64,000 nucleotides of DNA from Sipunculus nudus (GCA_026874595.1 CM049313.1:18473508-18537507), one strand, 5' to 3'. Shown: positions 46,330-58,189, counted from the first letter of the stretch. Notes: generated by a model not told the origin, from the letters alone. Numbers and translations: made by a program.

Positions 46330-46803
46330 CGAGGCCCAGATCGGAATCTGTTTCAATTTAAAAGTGGGCCAGCCCAGATTACAATTTAGATCTAGACCGG
46401 CGCAGATCAAAATTTTAATCTGGGCCAGACCAGTTATAAACTGAGCGAGCTAAGATTGAAATTTTGATCTGGGCCGGTCCAGATTACAATCCTGTGATGA
46501 AGACTGTTTTTAAACTGAGCCAGCCCAGATTAGAATTTTGATCTAGGCCAGTCAAGGAAGGAAGGCCCTTGAACAATCTATTTAAGCCAGCCTAAGATTA
46601 GATAAGGATTCTGATTTGGGCTGGGCCAGTACAAAATCAGTCCACCACAGGATTGTAATATTGACCAGCCAAGATCAAAATTCTTTTCGGGGCTGGCCCA
46701 GTTTAAATAATGTCCATCACAGGATTGTAATATTGACCGGGCCAGATTAAAATTTTTCTGGGCTGGCCCGGGTTTAAATTGGACCAGATTCTAATCTGTG
46801 CCT
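46330..46803. repeat. field of about eight quasi-palindromic GGGCCAG/ATCTGGGCC repeats
   Basis: Recurrent words GGCCAGCCCAGATTA, AAAATTTTAATCTGGGCC and CTGGGCTGGCCC occur with variable 40-90 bp spacing. Several units are nearly self-complementary (for example CAGATCAAAATTTTAATCTG). CACAGGATTGTAATATTGACC occurs twice near 46645 and 46715, showing local duplication. No frame is maintained. Confidence 0.75.
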
Positions 46804-47788
46804 TGACAAATATATATTATGACAAACAAATATCATAATTTTCTTTACTCCAAACACATATTAGAATATATATTTTGGTTAGACGAAAAAGTTTGTTTTA
46901 CTGTCAACACTTTTTTCACAATTTAAATTTGTTTTCATTCACCAAGTATACTCAGCAACATATTTTAGACTTTATATAATAGGCTCCCAATTGACCCCAA
47001 TACCTGCCTCAACAGGCAATAACGCTTTTTTCTTTTTATTCAAAACAATTGAAGACAACATGACTCAGCTTTCAAAGCGAGGACTTTTCAGTTGGATTCG
47101 TCCACTTACACGGCCACAGTTTGGCTTTTCATGGGTTTACAGGTATGTCGATTCATATACATTCATAAATGCGTTTCCATTAATTTAATTTTTTTTTAAA
47201 AAAAGGTTGTTCAAAGCCAAACAACTTAAACAAAGCTCGGCGATGGCGTGGGGGATGCACACATAACTATTTATAGAATCATTGATTTTGAAACATGAAA
47301 ATATATTAACAGTACATCTATAAACTGATAGAGATTCTATTCATAAACTAGAATCTGCAGTCGGAGCCTAAAAGCTGCACCACGTTCTTTTTGTCCCTCA
47401 TGATTTAAAGTGTACACATCGTGTTTACCAATGCAAGGCTTGAGTGACCTGGTTTATGGCTAATGGCAGGACAAATACATGGGCGGCTTTTACATGTGGA
47501 CAAAGGAATTTTTCCTTATCAGACTGGCAAATAAAAAAAAATATATTTAATGTTGATTCTGATCACCTCCAAAAATTAATTGTTTTTTATGCGGTTTAAC
47601 GCTAGCCATCCGGAAATTTTCTGAAAATCTGGTGATACCTTTTTGCGTTAATTTTATGACAAAGCAACGAAAGAAGGCTGATGATATATCTTTCTCAGGC
47701 ACATGCACTGAGAGATGTAGACCCGCCGTTTATCCGTTTTCAATTAACCTGATGACAATCAACAAAGCTCAGGAAAAGCATTGACTAC
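46804..47788. other. intergenic, nothing recognised
   Basis: AT-rich. The only frame (65 codons at 46991) has no recognisable feature. Confidence 0.45.
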
Positions 47789-47834
47789 CAGTGGCGTCAA
47801 TTTATCTTTCAGGGTGGGGGAATCACACACACAC

Positions 47835-47887
<53 letters not shown>

Positions 47888-48242
47888 TATATATTTGCGT
47901 CTATTTGGCACATTTAAAATATATTAGCGTATATATGACACATTTCATGTACATATATACTTAATTATATTTCAGATATATTAGAATTAAGTATAAGATT
48001 TTAGAAAGCAAGGCATTTTGTTTCCAATTTTAGTTAAATTAAACAAGGTTTAGCTGTAATATTAGATAGTAAACTCATAAATGGCACCAAAGTCTGTAAT
48101 TCTTATTATTCATATGTTTCATTAGCAATAAAAAAATGTAAAATCTGAATAGCGGGAGAGGGGGATCATTATATTGATCATTCCCCCTTTGCCAAAAAGG
48201 TAGGGGATATATACCCCGATCACCCCTATATTGAGGCCCCTG
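47789..48242 (+). mobile_element. hAT-like MITE family G
   Basis: Starts CAGTGGCGTCAATTTATC and ends with the complement of CAGGGGCCTCAATATAGG. An (AT)n tract of about 24 units lies at 47838-47884, and a GATCATTCCCCC..., GGGGATATATACCCC block near the right end recurs in family members. No target duplication survives. Confidence 0.7.
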
Positions 48243-48527
48243 CTGAATATTGTAGGAGTCCATTTGCCTGAACCTGTCTTTCCACGTTGGCAGCTTTAAG
48301 TTCCATTTCGCGTTCAAAAGCCTTCCATGTCATATATGTGTTTGTTAAAATACCCAAGACTTCTATTGACAATTAAAAACATCGTTTTACGTGATGTCCT
48401 TTGGCCTTCAGTTTATACAAATTATCTTTCATATACTTTCACATTTCTATATACAGTTATACAATTTCTTCAAATTAGTGTGCAGTATAGATGACATATA
48501 TACAATTGCCATCACTCCGGCAATAAT

Positions 48528-49115
48528 CAGGGGCGTCAATGTGTCTTCATTGATGGGGATGACTCCCAACATTTTAAACAGACACAAACACACAATCACA
48601 CACACAAATATATATATATTTATATATATATACTTCTTATTTCAGTATGACATATTTCAAATATTTTCAATTTAGTATAAGAGTATAAGGTTTTTTAAAA
48701 ATAATGTATTATGTTTTAATTCTAAATCTGATTTAGATATATAATATTTCATATTAAATTCAGAAAAGGAACTAAAGTCAATAAATCCAATTACTAATAT
48801 ATTTCATTTCTAATATGTAAATATTATTATCTGAAATAAGGGATGATTACATTGACCCTCCTCCCTTACCAAAACTTAAGGGGTATATAACCCCTAAATA
48901 TTATGTTTTAATTCTAAATCTGATTTAGATATATAATATTTCATATTAAATTCAGAAAAGGAACTAAAGTCAATAATTCCAATTACTAATATATTTCATT
49001 TCTAATATGTAAATATTATTCTCTGAAATAAGGGATGATTACATTGACCCTCCTCCCTTACCAAAATTTAAGGGGTATATAACCCCTCCCCCCCCCCACC
49101 GTTTTGACGCCCCTG
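48528..49115 (+). mobile_element. hAT-like MITE family G with internal 192-bp duplication
   Basis: Ends CAGGGGCGTCAATGTGTC and TTTTGACGCCCCTG. The flanks GCAATAAT and GCATTGAT agree at six of eight positions, fitting an aged 8-bp hAT target duplication. A nearly perfect 192-bp direct duplication lies inside: 48708-48899 and 48900-49091, each ending in the GGGGTATATAACCCCT block. A C-run adjoins the right end. No transposase. Confidence 0.8.
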
Positions 49116-49381
49116 GCATTGATCATGTCATGTCCATGTTGTTTATCGGAAGAAAAACAATTCTCAAGCAAAATTCGTATACCCTATATATGCCTCACGT
49201 TTTCTTCTTTGTTTTATACCTTGAATAGCATAATTTGCCATTTTCGCTTCCTTTTTTAGGGGAGGGGGTTTTCTAGAGAATCCTAGCACAAGTGATCTTT
49301 ATATCATGAAAATCGGTCCTTGGGGGGAAAAAAGGATGAAAATATGCAACATTCAGTCCCTACCAACTCATTAACAAATTA
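49116..49381. other. spacer between two MITEs, nothing recognised
   Basis: AT-rich with a GGGGAGGGGG patch near 49260. No gene signal. Confidence 0.4.
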
Positions 49382-49813
49382 CTGTGGTTGGCTTCATATT
49401 CGCGAGGCTGAAATTTCGCGATTTTTCCATTTTTAATGTTTTGCGAGGGTTTCATTTTCGCGATCTCACAAGAACCTATATCAAATCTTTGGCAAAGCCA
49501 TATACCTGTGTGTATTATAAAATGAGAATAAGTCATGAGTTTGTGACATTTTCTTATATAATGATGGGCCTGCACACACAGCATAGGTGGTTTAGTTCAA
49601 ATTTAAGGCTTACATTTCCCTAAACCTGAAAGGATGTAATTTATTAAAATAATTCTCTCTGTTCTAAACTATTACCATACAAGTATTGATTACACTAAAT
49701 AAGAAGGACATTCTCAATTGGCCGATTATTCCCGAGGGTTGCATTTTCGCGATTATTTCCCATTCGCGAATATCGCGAAATTAAAACCCTCGCGAACAAA
49801 AAGGCAACCACAG
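49382..49813 (+). mobile_element. TA-flanked MITE with TTCGCGA arms (Tc1/mariner-like)
   Basis: Termini CTGTGGTTGGCTT and the complement of CTGTGGTTGCCTT are inverted repeats, with TA on both sides, as expected for a TA-targeting transposase. Subterminal arms carry TTCGCGAGG, AATTTCGCGATT and related TCGCGA words. Half-copies occur at 6470-6545 and 34568-34650. Non-coding. Confidence 0.8.
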
Positions 49814-49815
49814 TA

Positions 49816-52610
49816 TTTATCATATAGTGGGTTTTCCACGGGTACATCTATTTTTTTGTTTAATATATATTCAACACTCACTTTATCAAATATATATATA
49901 TATATTGTGGACTAACACATCTGCCATCCTATAATTTCTCGACATGAGGTGGATAATTGAAGGAATATTGTGTAAAATAAGAAGAAACTATTAATTATGT
50001 GGAAAATGGAATCTCAGAACCGCTGTTTGAATGATTCTGTTTTGTTCCCCCAACTGGTTGTACTATATATCTAGCTATATATAACTGTCTCCATGTCTGC
50101 CCTGGCCACCCCTTATCACTTGATAAACCTCTGACGCAGGGGGACATGCAGTGCATTTAATTGGAAATACTTTAATTTGTCAGATTATCAAGATTAATTC
50201 TTCCATTAAAAACATAATTCGCGGATACATTGATATCGAATGCGATACAGTGGAAACCGGCCTTGCGACCTAACCATAATGGCGACCACCCCATCGATTT
50301 CAACCACTTTTCTTGGTCCCGAATCTTTGATCCAAATAAATGAGAATTTCGAAAATATAACCACCCCCAAATTACGACCACTTTGGTAAGTCCCTAAGGT
50401 GGTCTAATCGTGTATTTGTTTCGGCAGCGGCAGTGCTGGGTTTTGCCAATAGTCTTTCTGTCCGTCTGTCCGTCCTTCTGTCCAATCGAGGACCATTATC
50501 GTAACCGTTAAATATTTCTTACTCGAAATCCTATTAAATCTATATGATGTCCGACCCGCCAGTGACTTTAATTTTGTTGAATGTCAGACAAAATTACGAA
50601 TTTTGACGATTTTATAGTCCGGAAAACAGATTCCTGATTGTTAAAACTTGCTTAAAAAATATTTTGCATTAAATCTTAATTTAAAAAAAAAACTGCTTCA
50701 TTCAAACGTTTCTCTCGTCCTCACAGCTAAAAAAATTATTGGACAGTACACACGTGCTGATACTTAGTTGTAACAGTTGTGAAAGGTCATGAAAATACAT
50801 GTGATGTATTAAAACACATTCACTTCATGGATTCTATTTAAATTTGACATGCTTATTGGTTCTAATTAGCTTTATCCTTCAACTCTTTAGGTATACAGCA
50901 TTAGAATTAAGAATCATTCTATTCATTTCAATATTTCAGCTTTGCATTCACACTTTGCTCTTTCTCAACTACACATTGAGAATATATGCATATAAAAAGA
51001 GCTGAATCGAATTAGTCCACAGGTTTTGTTTTAATGGCACGGATATGTATTTTATTGGCTCATTACATGTAACCCCTTAGGTGATGATGACACAAAATCA
51101 TATCCCACGTATTGTCGAGTGTTTAAAGGTATATAAAATTTATAAATATATGTGTATTATCTCAATTTAATTGTTCATTTTGGCTTTTGAGTATAACAGG
51201 TTCCTAGCAAAATTACCCGGCACACGGATCTCCAAATTACTTGTTTAACATTTGTTAAAGACCTGCAACAGGTCGAGGAATGATTTGGTTAACTATCAGT
51301 TGCTCCTTTATTATCACGTTTATTTATGTTCAGTGATCATTTTATAATTCATGTGTTGGCTTCTTCTGTAGGGTGCAAATAGTTAACTTTCCTTCTCCAG
51401 GGGCACCCACTAACACTAAGGGCCTATAACTGAGCAAACAGATGCGGCATCATGCCACCTGTAGTGATAATTGTAAATAACTGGAACTGGCGATAGCAGC
51501 AATTATAAAAGCAGCTGGACAATGGGTCAACAGAGTAACTGCAGTCGGGTTGCTTTTACTTGGGGTATATTTATGTAATATCAGAATTTGACTTAATTTA
51601 AGGGACCTACGCAGGTCTAACTTTGTTATGGTTCTGTGTGTAAGTACACATAACTAAATACGGTCAACGTATGTATCTTTTCCACCACAAGACTGCGTCG
51701 ATCCTGCAAATGCGCGACAACATCCAAACAAAGAAAAAAAAAACATGGAAGAAGAAAAACAGATTAGAAAAATCTTGGTTTGGCTATTGCGCGGTAGGAC
51801 CCCCAGGTGGCGTGCGGGCTATGTTTGGGGCATTGATAGGACCTGGTGCTAGATTATTTCTACTTGTGTACAGGCGTCAGTGATAGAAATATCGGCAGAT
51901 AACCTTTACTATACTTCCTGTATACATAATATAACTGCTATGTGGATAAGATTTTACAATCAAGGATTTTTTTCTTCATTTCCTGCAAACAGCTTTAAGT
52001 TTTTTTTTAACTGTATGTTTTCTGTATAAAAGATACATATAAACATTATGATAAAATGACATGCTTGATAGAAATATTTCGCATTTTCTAAAGGGTCAAG
52101 ATTTTCAAAAGTTAATGATGGTGCTCCTTGCTGGCTGCGAAATGTTTTTTTTTTTTTTTAATCTCCAGCATATAAATTTGGTTTCCATTCAAACTTTCTC
52201 CTCTTATCACGAGTGTTGAGGCAGCCAAACGGATGTCACTATGCTAGCGAGACGTTTATCTATAAATTTCCTAGTTCATTGTGATTCAATAAAAGCCGGC
52301 CCATACCTTTTTGAGCGTCTATCCTATACTTTCCAAAGCGGCGCCGAATAGACTTGCTTCCACCCACACATTCACTCACTGGAGCAAATTTAAACCCATT
52401 TTGAAGATATTTATTGAAAGAAGTTGATCATAAAACTTCTTAAAGGAAGCTTAAATCTTGGCCTAAAAAAAGATTTCTGTTTCTATGTTTTTCTTTTCTA
52501 AAAAAAAATTAGAATTAATTAAGCCTAAATTAAGTTAGATATTCATTCACTAGAAGGCGCTTTTGCCAGTCATGTCGGAACTGTCAAAGATGTAATTAGA
52601 AACTGTATAT
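49816..52610. other. intergenic; one single-ended repeat
   Basis: 50246-50410 starts ACAGTGGAAACCGGCCTTGC with repeated CGACCACC/TTGGTCC words, the look of one end of a TA-targeting MITE; the other end is not seen. GTCTGTCCGTCCTTCTGTCC lies at 50463-50482. No gene signal. Confidence 0.4.
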
Positions 52611-53239
52611 TGTTACATGTATCTGTTTATTATGCACAGGAATATGCATGGCTTGACATGTGCCTGGCGTTTTGATTCGCGCAAGCCCTGTGCGTTGCTA
52701 TGGGAACCGCACTTGTTGAACCCGCAGAGTGTACAGTGTTTTCGTTGTAGTCTAAATGGTTCGAGATTGTTCTTTGGAATGTTCCGGACTAGAAGCCTCT
52801 AGACTTCGGGGAACTGCCTTTGGGATTTTACCTGAACTTCACTTCTGAATTACAACGGATTGTCTTTGAGATTTAATTGGACTATTCAACGGGAAGATTT
52901 ATTTGAACTGTTCACGTGGATTATTTGTGCTAAAGATTCTTGTATGACTGTGACAGTTGTGGTATCCAGGAATCAAAGCCTAGGATCCGGACTCTGGTGA
53001 TTAATATTTTATTATTGTTATGTCTTAAATAGTGTGAAATTGTATTGATTTAGTGTATTGTACTGTTACGATTGTTCTAAGAATAAATTATAATTATTTG
53101 TTAACAGAAAACCACTGACTTCTTTATTCCTCTAGACATTTCACGCTGCCTAGTGTTTCGGAATCTATTTTTTTGTCTCCATATCAAGGGTTTGTGCTCG
53201 TCACGATATTGTGATCTGTTATTATTAGGTTCCGTAACA
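52611..53239 (+). mobile_element. solo LTR, family L variant (629 bp)
   Basis: Starts TGTTACATG and ends GGTTCCGTAACA. The right 250 bp, from TTGATTTAGTGTATTGT through TTATTCC..CTAGACATTTC and GTTTTGTCTCC-like sequence, matches 40325-41138 closely. The left half is different, so the U3 region has been replaced or has diverged. AATAAA is at 53082-53087. No primer site follows. Confidence 0.75.
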
Positions 53240-53328
53240 ACATTTCAATAAAGTATGGCCAAAACATAATTGACAGCCACATCATATTCAATCACCTGAG
53301 ATGCGTAAAGAAAAAAAAATATTAATTT

Positions 53329-53500
53329 GGTGCCATGATAGACAAGTGGTAATACGTTCGTTCCCCGGCGTGGCTAGGAGAGTGGATTGTAGTGCCCGTC
53401 CAAGACTGGTGGTTTCTCTAGGTCTCCTCCATCACTACAGATTAACGAACGTCACCGTCCCCGCATTTCACTTTCCCCCGCATTAGCTTCTTTAACTTAC
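53329..53500 (+). mobile_element. tRNA-derived SINE family S, internally deleted copy
   Basis: Starts with GACAAGTGGTAATACG (box A region), then jumps to TTCCCCGGCGTGGC, skipping the anticodon half. The body GCCCGTCCAAGACTGGTGGT is then recognisable. Probably inactive. Confidence 0.65.
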
Positions 53501-55352
53501 TGTATAAACCTTGTAATTTAATTTAAAAGTTTAAGCTATATTAAAGGGACATAATGAGGAGCATTATTATTCTTATCATTTCACACTATAAGTTGAAGTT
53601 TGCTTTATACAAAAGTTCCTAGTCAAAACTATCCAAGCACACAGTGTCAGTACCTCCGGCCGTTTGAGCTGTTTAACACCTTGTTATGTTTTTGTGTTTT
53701 TGTAAACACAGTCCACGTCTGTCTGTTTACAATAACAAGGCCTTGTAGCCGGAGGTCCGATATTGCGCATGCTCGTCAGATAACATACAATGTTTAAACT
53801 AGCGGGAACATGTATTACATTTTTAGGGCCAGGTCAGTCAGGGCATCTCCTGATTGACATATGTTTTGGCTCAGACGGTGCACGCATTCCCATGAGCTGG
53901 TATATGTTGACACCTGTAATCGCGCCCGGTCCCCTATTTTAAAACTCGTGTACAGGAGTAAACCAACAGTTTCAGGGCAAATATTTGGCAGGTACCAATT
54001 GATTTCAAAGAGAGGACGAATTTTTGTGTTAATTCAAAATGCGTTATAGGTGATTGGGCCCCTTTAAGTGTGTCACGCATCGGGCATTGTGACACTCTTC
54101 ACTGTAATTACCGAATGAACCTGGTCTCCTTGAATCTGCTTCATTCGGCGAGTTAGTTTTAAAGCCAACTACTTATCTGGTGTATTTATCTGATTTCTGG
54201 ATTACTCTGTGTGTATCTGTATATATCTTGAATATATCCTAGGTTGTTCCTGCGGTTCTTATAACGCCCTGTGATGAAAACGTAAGCTTGTTTATCTTCA
54301 AAATATTAGTAAACACATTACTCGTGCCCTTGTTGACAAACAGAAAACAGCATGTAACTGAAAGTGGCTGGTCGCATATATGCGGACCCAAAACATGTTG
54401 TTAAAAAGTGGATATAAAATAAAAAATTGCTTATTTTTATAGAAGGATTAAGGGATTATCTTAAGTATATAAACGTCAGATATGGAAATAGGCCCCTTTA
54501 AAAGTGCCATGCATATAGTGGCACGAAACTAATCAGTAGTCTCAGTGCCAAATTAATTATATATAGGTACCAGTAGTTCATATAAGACGCGGACCGTGTG
54601 TGCTCCGCTTATTAAGAAAACCGGGGTACACGATTTTGGTTAATTATTCTCTATTGTAAATCTCGATCTTTTGCACCATGTTTTATGATAAGAACATTAA
54701 AATTTTAATAGGGAATCCTATTCCTCTAATTAAAATAATTTTTGAATCGACCATGGAAGGTGATCTCAGCCTGCAGCCGCAAGACTTCGTGCTCTGAGCG
54801 ACTACAATGAGAAACTATCGTAATGACCTAAATACTACAATGCAGGGCAGTATTTCCAATCCTCTGTTAACAAATTGCAAATTATATTACAGCGAATTTC
54901 ATATCTTACATGGGCGCGATATACCACTTATAAGGCATGTATCATTTCAAAATACATAATTAAATATTGGAAAGGTTCACATGCACTAATATGCACACGA
55001 GCGAAAATCAATAGCATATGTTACCGCCATGGTACGACTTTCGGAATCGTGGATAAAATTCGTAACGTTGAAAAAATAATAATTTTTTTTTATTTGTAGT
55101 AAAAATCTAGAAAATTTAAAATTAAAGGTGTATAAATGTACACATTGTGAACAAAGTATATATTTGAGTGTTTGTATGTTAATGGCACTGTCTATTTCTA
55201 TGCCGTTTAATGTATGTTTTTGTTGAAATAAATATTTTTTTTTTAATTCGTGAAGTTTAATGAACGAAACTTTAATTCTATATAGCAATTAATTTATTAA
55301 TCAAATTTACATTAACATTTTATAAAATATTCAATTTATTACAATTAAATAT
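53501..55352. other. intergenic with a weak dispersed repeat
   Basis: 54288-54395 shares CTTGTTTATCTTCAAAATATT, AGTAAACACATTA and GTTGACAAACAGAAAA blocks with 63875-63990 in the same orientation. CCCCTTTAA words occur at 54058 and 54494. No gene signal. Confidence 0.45.
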
Positions 55353-55508
55353 TGTTACGGGGTGACAAAAAAGCGGACCAAACTGCCTCGCTAGCGAAGC
55401 TTGCTTTTCTAGCGAAGCGGTTGGGACGCCGGACTTCTGCGCCATCAACATGGGTTTAAATCCAGGATCGGCCCAGTATTTTCCCCTGAATAATTTGTCT
55501 TCGTAACA
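55353..55508 (+). mobile_element. solo TRIM LTR
   Basis: 156 bp, same length and termini as the LTR at 45517 (TGTTACGGGGTGAC...TTCGTAACA). ATAT on both sides fits a 4-bp target duplication. Box A TAGCGAAGCGG is intact at 55410-55420. Box B has decayed to GGTTTAAATCC (loss of the CpG). No primer site or second LTR follows. Confidence 0.85.
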
Positions 55509-56244
55509 ATATATATATATATATGTTTATATTTCCTCTACTCCCTAATTGGCTTGAGCAAACAAATTTTCCGCTGCATCTTCAATTTTTTAAAATACTT
55601 ATTCAAATAATTTTGTCACCCTCTACTGAATATTCGACTTCTGTTGATTTACCTTGAATTATATTCTAATATAAGTGTAGTGCAGGTATATTCTTCATGC
55701 AGGTATAACATTGGTGCCGGTATATTCCTTTCGTAACCGACTCTTATGACCGTCTCTTCGCCCCCTTCATGCATGTTTTGTACCGTTCGATGCTCGATGG
55801 GATTTTCATAGAATATTCTAAATTCCAGCACCGACAAAGTCATAATCTATAAATTAAAGCTCATCCTATTGTCTTTTCATAATTGTCTTTGAGTATACGG
55901 AAACCTTTAGGTTTAAATTTTGATTTTCTTCCGCATAAATATTTAAAAAATTAATAAGATCTTATGTTTTTCCTTGTCTTTTTCTTCGGCTCATCGGCAC
56001 ATTAATTTTATTTGTCTTCAGATATATCAAACAGTCATTCGATAACGTTAAAGAAATGTCTGCCTGAATTAAGCCCTTTATGTTATACCGAATACGATAT
56101 CACTACGACAAATAGGTCAAGATTTTATTATTTCAAGATATCTGTATTCAAGAGGTCCTATTTATTGATAAAGTTGATTTTTTTTTCAGGATGATGGCTA
56201 ACATTTCTGGATGAGGTACATTTTCATTATTATAACTGTGGATT
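55509..56244. other. intergenic, nothing recognised
   Basis: Short AT tract then unassigned AT-rich DNA. No frame above 64 codons. Confidence 0.4.
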
Positions 56245-56312
56245 CAGTGGCATCAGTTTATCTTCGGGGGGGGGGGGGGGGGAATCGCAGGCATGGGAGG
56301 GTCAAAGTCAAA

Positions 56313-56374
<62 letters not shown>

Positions 56375-56378
<4 letters not shown>

Positions 56379-56977
56379 ACAAGTGCTCTTTTTATTGTGT
56401 GACACGGGCGTAACTCGTGTTGTGGCGCTATGTTTAATCCGTACTGGTTGAACTCTCGTTGTCACGCTAGCTTGGGGCTTTCTCGCCTGGCCGAGGTCAC
56501 GTGTGGACCCTGGTATGTAGGGGCACAGCGATGTTTTTCTAGTGATTCCTGTAACGCATGTTTACTGTGTATTATGTTAGTTCCTCAGACTGTTCTAGAA
56601 GTGGAAAATTCTCGGCTTGGGGCAAGAAGTTATAAATAGGGGGGCTGTGTTTTAAAGCAGAGAGAGAGGAGAGAAGATTCGAGCGGACACAGACGTGTGT
56701 ATGTCAGTTTGTGGGACCTGTCTGATTATCCAGTAATTTCAGGGATTCTACTCCTACTAACTCTATACAATTTAATGCTGCCTGTCTCAAGTTTACTTTC
56801 TGGATTGTTAGAAGAGCTTTACATTGGACTGTTATTCTCCGAGAAGATTGGTGTGGACTTTTCATCCGGGCTATACATTTAAAAGGACTTATCGTTGTGA
56901 CGTTGGTGGTATCCAGGTACTGTGCACATTGTTTATTTTACTGTGTGATTGTATTGATTTTTTTTATACCGCTGTTT

Positions 56978-56980
<3 letters not shown>
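56375..56980 (+). mobile_element. LTR family L, 3'-truncated copy
   Basis: Starts TGTTACAAGTGCTC, directly after an ATAT tract, and aligns with 40325-41138 through GCTGTTTTAC, after which AT dinucleotides replace the last ~200 bp. TATAAATAGG is at 56631-56640. It lies in the (AT)n core of the host MITE. Confidence 0.8.

Positions 56981-57046
<66 letters not shown>
56981..57046. repeat. (AT)n microsatellite
   Basis: About 33 AT units between a truncated LTR and a family C element. A matching tract of about 30 units lies on the other side of the LTR at 56315-56374. Confidence 0.95.
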
Positions 57047-57049
<3 letters not shown>

Positions 57050-57195
57050 GGGCGGATTCAGGATTTAGGAAAAGGAGGGGTCCAGCCAAGGATGACTAAA
57101 GAAAACCTTGAAAAAGAGGTCCCCAGGTCCGGAAAAGGGGTCCAGGCCGCAAAATTGGTCTGAAACGCTTTGTAAAGGGTTGCGGCGGCTGAAAA
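57047..57195 (+). mobile_element. dispersed repeat family C, best copy
   Basis: Starts CAGGGGCGGATTCAGGATTT, contains GGTCCCCAGGTCCGGAAAA, GGGGTCCAGGCCGCAAAATT and GGTTGCGGCGGCTGAAAATT. Copies are at 29113 and (right part) 5085. Confidence 0.7.
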
Positions 57196-57403
57196 TTATT
57201 GTATTTATTCAAATAAATATCAATTAGATATAAGCTTTTGAAAAAAAAATGTTTAAAGGAAAGTTTATTTTTATTCTAAACCAGAATTAAATTATTAATA
57301 TATTTCATTTCCAAGACATAAATATTATGTATTTATGGAGGGGGGGGGGTGATTACATGGATCATACTCCACTTGCTGAAAGTATCGACGCCCCTGTGTA
57401 GAG

Positions 57404-57720
57404 TACAGACTGATATATAAGGTTTTATTATACACTTTTGAATCATCAAATGGTCTTGCACCAACGTACATTGGTGAACTAGTCGAGCTCAAAGATCAGC
57501 CTCCTGTATACAGTTTAGAGTGTCTAAGTCAAGGACGATTACTATGGAAACGGATCTTTTACAACTTCACCTCCCATATTATGGGATGGATTTTCTAGTC
57601 ACATCATATGCGAACACTCATGTTTTATCTTTAAGAAAATTTTAAAGACTTTTCTTTTCAAAAGCATATTGTTAATGATTGTATATATTTTTGTAGTATT
57701 TTATATTCTTAGTTTGTACA
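57404..57720 (+). pseudogene. decayed LINE ORF2 C-terminus
   Basis: In one frame from 57407: RLIYKVLLYTFESSNGLAP, TYIGELVEL, then SLECLSQGRLLWKR up to a stop at 57596. This is the conserved segment after the reverse transcriptase in Jockey/CR1/L2-type elements (YK.LL..F..LNGLAP.Y...L). Further stops and a 3' region ending in ATT repeats at 57799-57842 follow. It lies exactly at the right flank of the MITE target duplication, but no LINE sequence is seen left of 56245. Confidence 0.75.
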
Positions 57721-57795
57721 TTTTATGTATTGTGCAGCGATTAAGAGCATGATTATAGAATAGGAAACGGGCGCTTTATATGCTGTATATTTCAT

Positions 57796-57828
<33 letters not shown>

Positions 57829-58083
57829 CTATTTTTATTATTATGTCTGATTTAATAAGACATTACCTTTGTGCCATTAGTTAGTTGCACACAGGTCAAT
57901 GTCACCAAACGAGAACGATATCCTAAGGAGTCGTCTTTACATAAAATAGATCCGATCACCCTGTGAGTAAACGTATGGCTGGACAAAAATTCATCTCTAA
58001 AGCAAAGCGTGACAGAAAATCACCTGAGCTCGCTTTGAACCTCATCTACCTTGCAAAATTCCTAAGCCACATAAAATTAAGCG

Positions 58084-58189
58084 CCAATAATGTGTGCTGT
58101 CTTCCTTTAAGAAAAATAACATTGTAAATTCTGACATCTTATAAAAGGCCGCGAATTTTGGCCCGTTCAGTTTCGCCACCTGGTGGTCA
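58084..58189 (+). promoter_or_regulatory. orphan core promoter: CCAAT, TATA, initiator, CTCF-like site
   Basis: CCAAT at 58084-58088, TATAAAAGG at 58140-58148, and an initiator TTCAGTTT with its A at 58169, 29 nt after the TATA start. The minus strand of 58174-58189 reads TGACCACCAGGTGGCG, a full match to the CTCF core CCASYAGRKGGCR. The first ATG downstream gives only 9 codons and no convincing donor follows, so any product is unknown; it could be a non-coding RNA or an unseen first exon. Confidence 0.4.

Larger units (their letters stand above)
56245..57396 (+). mobile_element. hAT-like MITE family G interrupted by an LTR and a family C element
   Basis: Left end CAGTGGCATCAGTTTATC at 56245 and right end GACGCCCCTG at 57396. 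Flanks TGTGGATT and TGTAGAGT agree at six of eight positions (hAT-type duplication). The right part (57285-57396) matches 48780-48860. Inserted between are (AT)n, an LTR (56375-56980), (AT)n and a family C element (57047-57195). Without these the MITE would be about 300-400 bp. Confidence 0.7.

Noticed and set aside
45889-46389. 166-codon plus-strand frame with Arg/Cys-rich pattern
   Set aside because: It runs across the TRIM LTR end and the CG-rich foldback. The same peptide pattern appears in several frames of the related element at 27076, so it is a repeat shadow.
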